This document shows positions 10,876 through 22,507 of a stretch of 64,000 bases of DNA, one piece after another. This stretch comes from Paraconiothyrium sp. Pb-2020. Lineage: Eukaryota; Ascomycota; Dothideomycetes; Pleosporales; Didymosphaeriaceae. Numbering within the stretch: position 1 is the first letter of the stretch; the number at the start of each line of letters is the position of its first letter. The stretch is taken from assembly GCA_022419385.1 (NCBI GenBank), contig JAJUBI010000007.1, positions 2,327,768 to 2,391,767 of the forward strand, given 5' to 3'. The notes beneath the pieces were generated by a model that searched no databases, was not told the DNA's origin, and worked only from the letters and a program-made list of their open reading frames with translations. The translations under genes and the position numbers were made by a program.

Positions 10876-12042
10876 TTAGTTACCAGCCAAGCTGGCGTAG
10901 TTGACTTCATCGTCCGCTCCCGGAGGTGGAGCAATGGCCGCCAGGCTGTCGAGGCTAGTCTCTGGAGCCGCTTCAACGGCGGCTTGCGCGCGTCTAGCGT
11001 TGCCGCTTGCTTGTCTACCTTCTTTCGCGTACATCATCCGAACATTTTGATCCAGGCTGTCTAGCTGCTTCGGCTTGCCCCAGGATATCTTCATCGGGCA
11101 ACCTTTGATGACTACCTTTCCCTTTAGCGTCTCTGCCGCGGTCTCTGCATCCTTCCTCTTCACGTAGTTGATGTATGCACAATGTGCCCGATGTGAACAG
11201 ACAACCGATCGAAGTTGTCCGTACTGGGCGAAATGTGTGCGAATCTCGTGCTCGGGCAGGTCGTCTTCGACACCGGTAAGAAATAGCGACGCGACATTGG
11301 GATCCTTTGGGGGTAACCAGTCCTCAGGGCTCGGTGTTGCTGGTGCTGCACCGGTACGTCCGCCACGCCCAGGTCGCATCCCACCGCGGCCGCTCAACGG
11401 ACCCCTCGTATCCCTCGTCCTTATGGGTCCCGGTACGTGTCCGCCTGCAGAGCTAGGCTCTCCTCCAGGCGCAGGAAGCGCTTTTTGTGCTCCTTCGCCC
11501 TCGGCTTCCAGCCTTCGTTGTTTCTTGTAATATGGTTCACTCTGCGCCAACCGCTTCAAGAGATCGCGTGCCTTCTCATCGGTCTTATCGTAAGCCTCAA
11601 CTGCTCCCCGGCCTTCCTCTATCTCTCTCTCGTGCTCTTGCGCATAGTACTGCCTGTTAATGTCGCTCTGGGGACCCGGGGCCACCATCTTCAGCGCCGC
11701 ATCACGAACCACGATGGGCAATCCAAACGAGAGATCGAGCATGCAGCACTGGCAGCAGTTCTTTAAACGCGCGCATGTCAGACAGATGTTGGTACGTTTC
11801 TGGCGAGCAGTGCGATCTGCTTTCCATCGAAATATCGTGAAGGGACGGGTGCATATCTTGCATTCCTGCTCACATTGGTTAAAGTGAGTCTACCAGGAAG
11901 AGAGGGTGGGACTTACAGCTCCATAATCTTCTTTGAGCATCTGAACGTAGGGGTTGTCCGGCAGGCATCGCTCGCACACTGACGGAAAATCTGTCGTCTC
12001 CCAGCCCGACCGGTTCAGGTCCTGCTTAATCTGCGGGGGCAT
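10876..12042 (-). CDS. slt11: Pre-mRNA splicing factor Slt11/Ecm2 (RBM22 family)
   Basis: Two exons, 12042-11917 and 11865-10876, give 371 residues; the 51-nt intron is phase 0. The N terminus MPPQIKQDLNRSGWE and the cysteine-rich region (CERC, CKIC, CLTC...CCQCC at about residues 23-85) are the zinc-binding part of Slt11/RBM22. A Gly/Arg/Pro-rich linker leads to an RRM at about residues 230-300 (LFLTGV ... AHCAYINYV), followed by ISWGKP. The human ortholog sits in the activated spliceosome near the U6 ISL and catalytic centre, linked to the NTC; yeast Ecm2 helps form U2/U6 helix II. Head-to-head with erg6. Confidence 0.93.
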
Positions 12043-12482
12043 CTCGTCGTGGTGGAGGCGGTCGCGCGCTGGTTCAAAATATCGTACGTTATCTGCAGGA
12101 CGATGCGATCGCTTGCCGTCCTGTGTGGGCGAGTCGTCGTCGGTGTGGGGCGCAGCAGGGCTTCTGAATGAGCGTGAATGCGTTCAACTGACGAAGTGAC
12201 GAAGCGGAGCTTGGCCTCACATGCTGGTGGCGGTTGCTGTAATTTCACACTAGCGTATGCAGCGTATGCCGAGGAAACAACCAATCACGCGCCGTTCTGT
12301 ACCGACAGCATATTTCCTGCACCGCTCTTTCTCCTGGTGGTCTCTCCTTAAGAGGGTCGCTGTCTGCTCGATATTCGACCACTTCACAGGCAATTGATCT
12401 TTCCCCTTCTTACCAAGTCCAATCATACCTTAATCTCGTCTCCCAACTGTCTTGGTTCAACACCACCTCCTAAACTGTCAAA
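12043..12482. promoter_or_regulatory. Shared slt11/erg6 divergent promoter
   Basis: 440 bp between divergent ATGs. The side next to erg6 is CT-rich (CTTTCTCC, CCCCTTCTTACC), as is common upstream of highly expressed fungal genes. I see no unambiguous sterol-response element. Confidence 0.5.
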
Positions 12483-13729
12483 ATGTCTCCCGTTGCGCTC
12501 GAGAAAGAGGATCACTCCCGCGATGCGGACTTCAACAAGGCGATGCATGGCAAGTCTTCCCAGGCGAAGGGTGGCATGAGTGCCATGCTGGGCAAGGACA
12601 GGGCCGCCCAGCAAGCTGCCGTGGACGAGTACTTCAAGCACTGGGACAACAAGGCCGCTGCAGAAGAGACGGAGGAGACGCGCAAGGTACGTCCACTGAA
12701 TGCACCAGCAGTCGCGCTCATATCAGCTAACATTCCAGGCCCGCCGCGACGAGTATGCTACCCTTACCCGCCACTACTACAATCTTGCGACCGACTTGTA
12801 CGAGTATGGCTGGGGTCAAAGTTTCCACTTTTGCCGCTTTGCATACGGCGAGCCCTTCTATCAGGCCATTGCCCGCCATGAGCATTACCTGGCGCACAAG
12901 ATGGGACTGAACGACAACATGCGGGTTCTTGACGTCGGCTGCGGCGTTGGAGGCCCCGCCAGGGAGATGGTCAAGTTTGCCAACGTAAACGTTGTTGGCT
13001 TGAACAACAACGATTACCAGATCGAGCGCGCGACCCGGTATGCAGAGAAGGAGGGGCTCTCACACAAGCTGAAGTACACCAAGGGCGATTTCATGGTACG
13101 TGTAGAAGCAATACCTAAGCATCGTACATTAATTGACCCCTGAATAGCAAATGTCCTTCCCTGACAACTCGTTCGATGCCGTCTACGCCATCGAGGCTAC
13201 CGTACACGCTCCGTCTCTCGAGGGTATCTACAGCGAGATTTTCCGTGTTCTCAAGCCCGGCGGCGTGTTCGGTGTCTACGAGTGGCTAATGACCGACAAG
13301 TACGACAACGACAACCCTGAGCACCGCGAGATCCGTCTTGGTATCGAGATTGGTGACGGTATCTCCAACATGGAGAAGGTCGAGGTGGCTCTCAAGGCCA
13401 TGAAGGCTGCTGGCTTCGTGCTAGAGCACCATGAGGATTTGGCAGACCGTGATGAGGACCCCGCTCCGTGGTACTGGCCCCTCTCCGGTCAGATGAAATA
13501 CATTCAGACCCTTGGCGATATTCCCACGATTATGCGGATGACCAAGATCGGCCGTGGACTCGTTCACAGATTCGTCGGCGCCCTGGAGACAATTGGTGTC
13601 GCGCCCAAGGGCACTCAGAAGACTGCCGACTCTCTTGCGCTCGCTGCCGATTGCCTCGTGGCTGGTGGTAAGCAGAAGCTGTTCACACCCATGTACCTGA
13701 TGGTCGGCCGTAAGCCTGCGGACGCATAA
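12483..13729 (+). CDS. erg6: Sterol 24-C-methyltransferase Erg6
   Basis: Exons 12483-12686, 12739-13095 and 13148-13729 give 380 residues, the usual family size. The enzyme transfers a methyl group from S-adenosylmethionine to C-24 of zymosterol or lanosterol in ergosterol synthesis, at ER and lipid droplets. The visible signature parts are [14 protein letters not shown] (sterol-binding region I), the SAM-binding motif [15 protein letters not shown] near residue 130, [25 protein letters not shown] and [12 protein letters not shown]-terminal helical part ends in [13 protein letters not shown]. The second intron sits right after the KGDFM segment. All phases agree and nothing is truncated. Confidence 0.97.
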
Positions 13730-14240
13730 ACACTCGCGATTCGTCTTGTTCTTTTCTAGTCTGCGGGTTTTCGGATTGGTGCATCTCAAAAAGAGAAATT
13801 TGAGCACTTGCAACTATATATTGTTGTAATCTAGGGCTTATCGAGTAGGAGCGACCTGCAGTAATGTCAACGCAGTGATGGTTAGCATAGATATGCATAT
13901 AGAGCTAATAATTGATGCCCTTGGGCAAAGCAAAGTGAAATTGAAACCAACAATACGAATGTGCACTGTCGTGTGATCTTTCAAATCCTAGCTACGTTAA
14001 GTGGACTTCGTGTATGTTACGTTTGTGTTCAAGCTGTTGTTGGGATAGGCGACGGCTCAACGCGGCCAACAGTCGGGGTTTTAAGCTTGGACCCACCTTC
14101 GCGAGTATCGTCCCCGATCCCGACTAAGAGAATCAAAACTTTATCCAACCGTTAACAACACCAGCACATCTCCCAAATCGGCCATCTCTCGCCCGCGGTC
14201 TTCTCTCCCCTCGTCCTCACTCTCCCAGACCGCCGCTCCA
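13730..14240. other. erg6 3' flank and pdb1 promoter
   Basis: 3' untranslated-type AT-rich sequence up to about 13960, then the promoter of the next gene, with a CT-rich stretch (CATCTCTCGCCC...CTTCTCTCCCC) just before the start. No gene. Confidence 0.5.
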
Positions 14241-15668
14241 ATGGCTGCCTCCAGGCTCCTCCGACCGGCAGCCCGCTTGCTGTCAGCTTCCCGTCCAGCA
14301 GCTCCTGCTTTCCGACCCGCGTTCCGTGCTGCCGCTGCTTCGCCGTCAATCGTCGCCAGGAGATACGCTTCCGATGGCGGGAGCAAGGAGATGACAGTGC
14401 GAGAGGCGCTCAATGAGGCCATGGCCGAGGAGATGGAAGCAAACGACAAGGTCTTCGTGCTGGGTGAGGAGGTTGCACAGTACAACGGAGCGTATGTACA
14501 CCCAATTGGGCGTCGGCAAACTATGGGAGCATCCTTGGGGGATTTGTGAAGTTGCTCATGCATCCCCTAGTTCTGCGCGATGTGGTGATGTATCATCGGC
14601 GAATTACGCGCTGACGAGCTTCGCAGGTACAAGGTCACAAAGGGTCTGCTCGACCGCTTCGGCGAAAGGAGGGTAATCGACAGCCCCATCACCGAGTCTG
14701 GCTTTGCCGGACTCTGTGTGGGAGCTGCATTGGCGGGCTTGCACCCCATTGTAAGCACCTCCATCCATGCTAGGGAAAGTTTTTGGCCACCGGAGACTAA
14801 CAGGATACAGTGCGAGTTCATGACCTTCAACTTCGCCATGCAAGCCATTGATCAGATCATCAACTCCGGCGCAAAGACGCACTACATGTCCGGCGGTATA
14901 CAGCCCTGCAACATCACCTTCCGCGGTCCCAACGGCTTCGCTGCCGGTGTCGCCGCTCAGCACTCCCAGGACTACACTGCCTGGTACGGAAGCATTCCAG
15001 GACTGAAGGTCGTCGCACCATACAGCTCCGAGGATGCAAAGGGTCTGTTGAAGGCGGCCATCCGGGACCCTAACCCCGTGGTCGTCTTGGAGAACGAGTA
15101 TGCGTCTCGAATGCATTCTTCCAATACACAAGCTTACATACCCACAGACTCCTCTACGGTCTCTCCTTCCCCATGAGCGAAGCCGCCCAGAAAGACGACT
15201 TCGTCATTCCCGTACCTAACCCCTCCTTCCCTCTGCGTGTCCTCCGCTAACAGTTTCCAGCTCGGCAAAGCCAAGATCGAGCGCCCTGGAAAGGACCTTA
15301 CCATGGTCACCCTCTCCCGCTGCGTCGGTCAATCCCTCGTCGCCGCCGAGCAGCTCAAGTCCCAATATGGCGTCGACGCCGAAGTCATCAACCTGCGCTC
15401 GATCAAGCCGCTGGATGTCGAAGCCATCATCAAGTCCATCAAGAAGACGGGCCACCTCCTCGTCGTTGAGTCCGGATATCCGTCTTTCGGTGTCGCGTCT
15501 GAGATCATGGCCCTTGCCTGCGAGTACGGCTTCGACTATCTGAAGGCGCCGCCGGCCCGTGTCACTGGTGCAGAAGTCCCCACCCCGTACGCGCAAAAGC
15601 TGGAGGAGATGAGCTTCCCTACCGATCAGCTGATCACAAGCTATGCAGCGAAGTTATTGCGCGTATAA
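14241..15668 (+). CDS. pdb1: Pyruvate dehydrogenase E1 component subunit beta, mitochondrial
   Basis: Five exons: 14241-14491, 14627-14750, 14811-15097, 15148-15211, 15261-15668 (377 residues), all phase-checked. The N terminus ([19 protein letters not shown]...) is rich in Arg/Ala/Ser without acids, a typical mitochondrial presequence. The mature part starts at [16 protein letters not shown], followed by [66 protein letters not shown] and the C-terminal [14 protein letters not shown]. This is the transketolase-fold beta subunit that, with E1-alpha and thiamine diphosphate, decarboxylates pyruvate in the matrix. The first intron is 135 nt, longer than the others (49-60 nt). Confidence 0.97.
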
Positions 15669-18600
15669 GCGAAGTCTTCTATGTGGGTGACTTGGAGAGA
15701 GTAGACTTTGTAGAATTCGTGGGAGGACTGGGTAGACGAAGCAGCAGTGCACGGGTCCTGCACTGTCACTTCGGGTAACAGACATGTATCAAAAGATGAC
15801 GGGCCTCTGATTTGAGTTGAAAGCTAGCGTGGCGCATTATTTTGCTGCCATTGTAGTGTACAAGTATGTCTGAACATGCTTCTCCTTTTCTTTGAACAGG
15901 GATGCTTGAGTGTGGGATTAGAGATTGATAATCATATGTTTATGTGTACTATCTTTCCCTAGAGCCATGAGACGTGCCTTTGCCCTGCGAGAGATTCGCC
16001 CGCAGAAGCTTGCTGTTGACTGGCAGGTGCCTCTGGTGGCTGATGGTCCTGAGGCGAGGGGTGTCCTGTTGTGTAACCTACCATAAGCTTCACTAGATAC
16101 CCGGGAGGCAGGACATCGTACGATGTCGGGGAGACGGCATGCTCCCTCGGCACATGACCCGTGGCGCATCACTCAGAGTTTCCTCGGCGGTTGCGCTTAG
16201 AGTTTGGTGCGTCTCCTGGTGTTGGGGGGAGGAAACGTCGGCAATCTGCAGAAGTTGACCAAAGCCTAATTCCTGGTGGAAGGCACAGCAGCTGCGCTTA
16301 AGCTTTGAGAACCTCGTGGTGGCGGAAGCGGAAGAAGTTCACGGATTGGACATGAGGTCGATCTGTGGCGTTTGTACTACTCTGGCATGTGGGTGACGGG
16401 CCTGAAGCCGAAGTCGAGCGTGCGGCAGTTGCGTTTGGATCCAAGCGCGTCTTCCTTCGTCGTGGTGGTAATAAAGCACTTGAGTGGAGGTCTGTCCATG
16501 GATACTGGTAATGAGGTCTCTTGTTCATAGCGTTCGTACTACATCGGCTGCAGATACGAGCTTCAATCCCAGGGCTAGGGATCTGTGACACTAGAGAGGT
16601 TGCGTGATGTGCGGCTCGCGTGCGGCTTTGTACTGGCGGGCTACCACGTGGAGGCTGTGATGTACGTGCATGGATATCGTAGGTGTAGACGGAGTCGTGA
16701 CACGTTAGGCGGCGAGGACAGACTTGGATGCCCCGACCGGGGGTTAGCGGCTGGACTGGATTCCATGTGGTGGCTTGCATGCTGCATTTGAGTTGTTCTA
16801 GAACAGTGCAGGTATAATGGCGGTCATTATGAGTCTGTGCGGAAATCAAGTAGTGGCTGCCGTACACGCGCAAAGCACAGTTGACTTATGGCAGTGGAGG
16901 GGAGGTATAGGCGATATCTGTATACATACGTTGTGGCCTTGCACGAACCGACTTCCACGTGTGAAGGTTGCGGTTTGGCACACAATTTCCGTACACATAT
17001 AAGGAGTCGGTAGGGGGCGACAGTCACATGACAATGTTAGAACCACGCCGTGGATGCGGAAATGAAGACGCGGGTAGCTCAAGGTCGTTCCGGAAGGATC
17101 GAACGTCAAGCCAGCTGTTAGCAAAATGAAGTTTGGACCGTTCTACAAGAGGTGGCGCCCACGAGGTCGAATTACCCACGTGAGCCAACAACGTCCACAG
17201 GCACGTTGTTCAAGCAGTCGTAGTCAGATTAGAACATACGATGATGGCTGCAGATCCTTGTTTCTGGCACATTTGGAATGGTCCTGTGATCCTAATTCGA
17301 CATACACGGGCGGCAGGGGAACACCAATGTACAACAGGTGGAACGAGCTATTAAAAGTCGAGCGAGTACGTTTGCGGCTTTCAGACCACGACGCCTCTTT
17401 CGAAAACAGTTTTTCAGCAAGCGTTCGCTATATGCGAACTCCTCGTAAAGTGACTTCGTGTCGACCGAGGGAACCCGGTCGATTGATATCGCTTGTATAC
17501 TCGCTAATCATGCCATCTTTCGCCGCTAGAAAAGACTCCTGATACGGGCGCGAGCGGTGGCGCCTCTATGACGCTTCCAGACTCGGCTGGGATGCGGTGG
17601 AGGTATTACAGCCTTGTATTTCCACGTGCTGTGGAAGACTTCCAGAAAGACCCAAGGATAGTGGCAGGAAACGATGCCGTCTGCATGACACATATTCTAC
17701 ACGTGTCGCGCTGAACCGTTGTTTTCAAGTGGCGCCTTCCGCAAAGAAGCTGCAAGGAACGTAAGACTAGACAGATGAATGAGGATTCCGCGCACAAAAC
17801 CGCAAAGAAAGGCGAGCACGAGAGATCCAAAAGGCCATTATCGGTCGTTGCCTGTCAAGGCCTCTCACGCCCATTGAGAATCGCTTCCTGGGTACGTAGA
17901 TCCACGCTTTCAGGGTTCTGTTGCCTCGTCCGATCGAAAAGGATTTTCATCGGGCCATTTTAAGGTACGGAAAATGCTCATGGGCGTCAGCCACGAGGCT
18001 TTTCGGCTGGGTCTTCCGAGTGAAGTGTCAAGGAAATGGGGCTCGGCAGAGAGGGCCGGTTTCTAGGGGGGGGGCGGGAAAACTTGATGGCTTGCTCGCC
18101 GAGGCGTGGAGCGGCTGCTGAGGATACAGTCATGCTGGACCCAGGTCGGGGTCGTGCGATCCCGATGGGCTGGCAGGCACGCAGCTGGGTCATGGTCAGC
18201 TAAATAGGTGTGTGGCGGATCGCGTGTTTTCGTGGCTCGTGGTGTCGGAGGGCTGAGAGCCACTCACTCGCCAGCTGAGCAAGGGATCGTGCCTTCGAAG
18301 AGAGAGGTGTAGATGGGTGTCGATGTTGGGAGACATGTTGGGCTCCCCGCCGCGAGGGTTTGGATATGGGCCAGGGACGCCCGAGCAGGTTTAGTGTGCA
18401 CGCTAGCGCACTCATCACACTGTACTGCACACTGCACACTGCTTCTGCCATGCCGCCATTACGAACCCCCATCGCCAGCGGGTTGCCCTCGTGGGAAGCG
18501 CTGGGTTGCCATGTACGTTGGAGCCACGCATCGTACGATCCTCAGGCTCGACGTCTAGAACTGCGGCAGGATATCAACTGCCCATGGATGGTTACCCCCA

Positions 18601-19955
18601 AGCCACAGCAAACGGGTGGTATGGGAGAGTGCAGTTCCACATGCGGCCTACCAAGTGGCGCCACCCTGCGCTTCTGTTCCTCGCTACTGCAACTGAAGGA
18701 GAGCGACGATGGCAGCGAAGCCCCAACTGACGTTCAGATCGAGCTCTGCATCAGGAAGCAAAAAGGCGACGACTTTCCACTCTGGGTACTCGGCGTTGCC
18801 TTTTTGGGATACAGTTCAACACACCGCCCCACAAGAGCTCCAATATCATTGATCGACAGTACGGCAGCAACGGACTCGTATTGTCTAGCGGAAACTAGTC
18901 GCAACGTCGTCCACTTCCAGCCCGATGCCATTAAGACGCTCAGTCACTTCCTGATGGGTTCAACGAATCGGGCCATGCAAGAACACCTGCCCCAGGGGAG
19001 CAGCAAAAGCAAACATTTCTAGGCCCTATTGACGACCCCGGACAGTTCTCCGGTAGTTCTACAATGGTTCGATTCTCGTACCACGTCGTTCTTTCGCAAG
19101 GTCTCACGGAGAAGAGCCTGCCCTCTATCGTGGCTGCAGAACTACAGATTGCCTTGTCTGACTTCAATCAGAGTACCTTGCCCAACGCTCAAACCCAAGC
19201 GCTCCACCCGATTAGACTCGGTTTCGCCTATTCAAATTACATCACCGGCGCCGAATCACCATGTCTGATTGGCTCTATTTATGTTGAAATTTCCTGGTTT
19301 CTGTCTGGATGGTAAACTACCGCAATTCGGGCTCTAATCCTTGCTTACTTTTCACTTCACAATTCACGGATGTACCCCATGACGAACGCTCGTGTGCCCG
19401 GCGCTCCCTCTTTGCGGACTGACAAACGCCACTACTTCGGTTGCCAATGCTCGTCGCTATCGTTACCAACGCATGTCTATCACTATCAATACAGTGTTTA
19501 GGGCTAAAGTATGAACGAAACTTTCAAAGGAAACACTTGTCTGGGTTGGTATCTAGCGAAAAGCACGATCCACTACGTACCGCTTCTAAGGCTCGGCTCG
19601 TCTGGAAGGCAATTTGCAAAGTGCGGCTCGTCTTTAAATGGGTCATGCTGACCCTATACCTCGATATATTGAAGGTCAAACACGGGCCTATCCTCATATT
19701 CTTTCTTCCAGGTTACGTACTCCTCCTGATCCGAAATAACTTCTTCCCTACATTGACTCAGTTAAGTAAGTGGCCAAGGTTTGGAGAATAGCAGTGACAA
19801 CTGGAGTGGTTCAGTGAGCACCGTACGATTTCTAACCTAGCAAAAGCTGATACGACTCTATCAATCCGGTACGTTGAAAGACTAGCAGCGAACCTACCTC
19901 AAATTTGGAAGACTGACTCAACCTGACCTAGCTGCTACGCGCAACTGTCGACAAC
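15669..19955. other. 4.3-kb gene-poor stretch
   Basis: No gene is supported. The longest frame (220 codons, 18360-19022, plus) and a 191-codon minus frame at 16298-16873 lack domains, have biased composition and no splice context. The sequence has normal, not AT-rich, composition, so it is not an obvious RIP-mutated repeat. A G8 run lies at about 18066 and a small CTGCACA tandem near 18424-18442. Function unknown. Confidence 0.5.
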
Positions 19956-21322
19956 ATGAGCAACAAAGCCATTCCTCTGTTTGCTTTACCCTTGGAATTG
20001 CGAGAGCTCATATATCAAGACGTACTTTTGGATCCCTCACAGGGGCCACAGATTCTACAAACATGCCAGGACATACATTCAGAGTCACGAAAATTCTTGT
20101 ACCAAAGGCCTATCATCTTCCGAAGCCAGACCGCTTTGAATCATTGGTTGGTAGAGAGGACTCAAGACGTACTTCGAGATGTTCACGAGATCTTCCTCGA
20201 ACTTCAAGATGTCGATCTCGCGCCGGTGTTAGTCTCCACTTCATGGTCCGATAATCCCGAACGCTCAAGAAGTCTTCGGACATGGGAGTTGTACGAAGAA
20301 GAGCTTGAGGCACTCGATCAAGCGTTCAAGAAGATCCCAAACGTGAAAACACTGACAATTCGAGCGACTGATGGACGAAAAACACACTTGTACGAAGCTT
20401 TCCTGGCACAGATGCTGCAGACGCTCGCATTTCACTGGCCTGCGCTGCAAGGCCTGAGCCTGGAAGGCAACATGCACAACCAGAGCCTTGATGCTTTGCA
20501 AGATCTAAAGGCGTTGACCACATTCTCTTTTGATGGCTTTTGTGGTACGAAACCCGCCGAGACTGCCGCAATATTGTCTAAACTGAATCTGACGCGTTTG
20601 TCGATCGTATCCCAACCTGGTCTCCTAACACCAACACACGGGCAGCATAGCAACTTCACATCGAAATTTCAATCATTCGATGGCTCGGTACTGCGCACAA
20701 TTGATCAATTGGCATACTTTTCCATCAGCGAACGCGTTCTATCGGCTACGTCATCGGCGCTATTCTTCACTTCGGAGATCCTCGGATCACTACACAGCCA
20801 CAAGGGTTTATTGACACTCTCTCTCTCTTTGTCGCACACACCCGACGAAGATACACTAGATGCACTGAATGAGTTCCTCAAGAACAGCAGCTCGGTCAAG
20901 AGACTGGACCTGAATTGGCCGCATTTAGACCCAGCTGTCTTATACATTCTTACCAATCGTCTGCATATCTTATGGATCAGAGCAACGAGCTTGACAATTG
21001 CATTGGATATCCTGGACACTATACTTGAGAGTAAAGAAGATGGGGGCGTCCAGAAGCTCAGGAGAGTAGTACTCGTACGGAGCGATTGGGCTAGGGGACA
21101 CAACGTGGAAGAGCTCGACAGTGACGATGAACAGGAGGATTTTGGGTCACGGCATGAAAACGTAAGTGAGATGTTTCTGCTGCGCAACAGTTGAATATGT
21201 GCTCATGTAATATATCATAGGACGAAGATGGGGAAATCGGCTCCATTGACCTTGACTTTGCGGCATTGAAGACGTTGCTAAATGGGCTAGGGGTAGAGGT
21301 GGCATGGTATACTGAGAGATGA
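19956..21322 (+). CDS. F-box-like protein with C-terminal LRR-like region
   Basis: Two exons: 19956-21161 and 21221-21322. The 59-nt intron (GTAAGT...ATCATAG) removes an early stop and gives 435 residues. The N terminus LFALPLELRELIYQDVLL is the short F-box-like motif common in Dothideomycete and other fungal genomes, which would contact Skp1 in an SCF ubiquitin ligase. The rest has leucine-rich repeated segments (VKTLTIRA, LQGLSLEGN, LTTFSFDG, LTRLSIVS, LLTLSLSL, VKRLDLNW), suggesting a substrate-binding LRR-like fold. An acidic patch (LDSDDEQEDF) comes just before the splice. The substrate cannot be told from sequence. Such proteins belong to large, divergent fungal families. Confidence 0.75.
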
Positions 21323-22507
21323 TAGCATAAGACATGCGTGTCTCAGCCCTATACCGGTGGTAATGTTGTACATGTAGCTATTGGAGCACTAGTCTATATA
21401 CAACGTCTTCCCCAGTCTCGCACAACCTTTCGGAATGCAGAAGTGTCAAACACGGTCATACTTCGCGTGTAAAATCAGAGATACGAACAAGAAACACAGT
21501 CTCGTACCTACTTCAGCTACACTATGACTGGGACAACTTCACCTTCAATGAGACATCATCTATTGACAATGAAACAAGATACTCAGATTCTCGTTACGTC
21601 ACTTTGCACATGTATTGCTCGACGATAATCCTGTAGATACCTACCGCGCTCCACTCCTGGAGACGCCAATGCACAACTTTTCCTCTTCTACATGTGATAC
21701 CTTCTTCAAGGATCCGCTAGAACTCTGTATTGCGCGATTAGCACCTTGCACGCATCTCTTGCTAAGTGCATCGTACCTTGCCAACCCTGTTTTCCTTTCT
21801 CACCCCGCCCACCCTCTTGGTCCTTTATTGTCATCAATCTACCCCTGCATCCCGTAGCGACGATCAACGACGGTATCCAGATGTGTTCTTTGAAGCATAC
21901 TGGCTCGACCGTTCTTCCTTTTACTGCGCATGTCCATCCGCCAAGCCTGCGTTTCTCGGGTGCGATGGTCATGGGTAGTAGCCTACATTCTCCCTTCGCG
22001 CATGGCGTCCGTATCACAGCGACAGTAGTCTTCCGCGGAACGTCCTCATGGCAAGATAGAGCAGCCAGTGACTCCCCGCTGTGTAATACGTGGGTGTGAC
22101 CAGATCAAACTTACCCAGCCCCACACGCTCCATCTTCAACTATCGGCAACGGATCACCCAATCTAAAATAGCCCGTCACGCGTCAACGCAAAAGATACAA
22201 GTCGCTCCAAGATTACAAATTCGTAATATTCGTACATCATCACGCACAGCTAGCTACAAGGGGTATATGCAACTCTACTATACAAGAAGCCAAATCTCAA
22301 TCCGCCTCAAAACTCGAACGAAGATGATGCATGCAACCAAGAGAACCCCAATATCCACCTCATATGTCCTTGGGACATCCATCTCTAAGCTTGATGTACT
22401 TTTCCCTTTCCATTCCTCCTATGCGTAACAAAAGAGAACAAGAGGGCAACTCCGTGAAAATGTATCGAAAACAACAAGGATATAAACTCCTGCGCAATGC
22501 CGCTTTT
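21323..22507. other. Convergent intergenic region
   Basis: It lies between the 3' ends of the F-box-like gene and the minus-strand TBC gene. It is AT-rich and pyrimidine-rich, with short frames only (117 codons at most), none with a domain. Nothing else seen. Confidence 0.5.

Noticed and set aside
18360..19022. 220-codon plus frame in the gene-poor stretch
   Set aside because: No domain, no splice context and composition like translated non-coding DNA.
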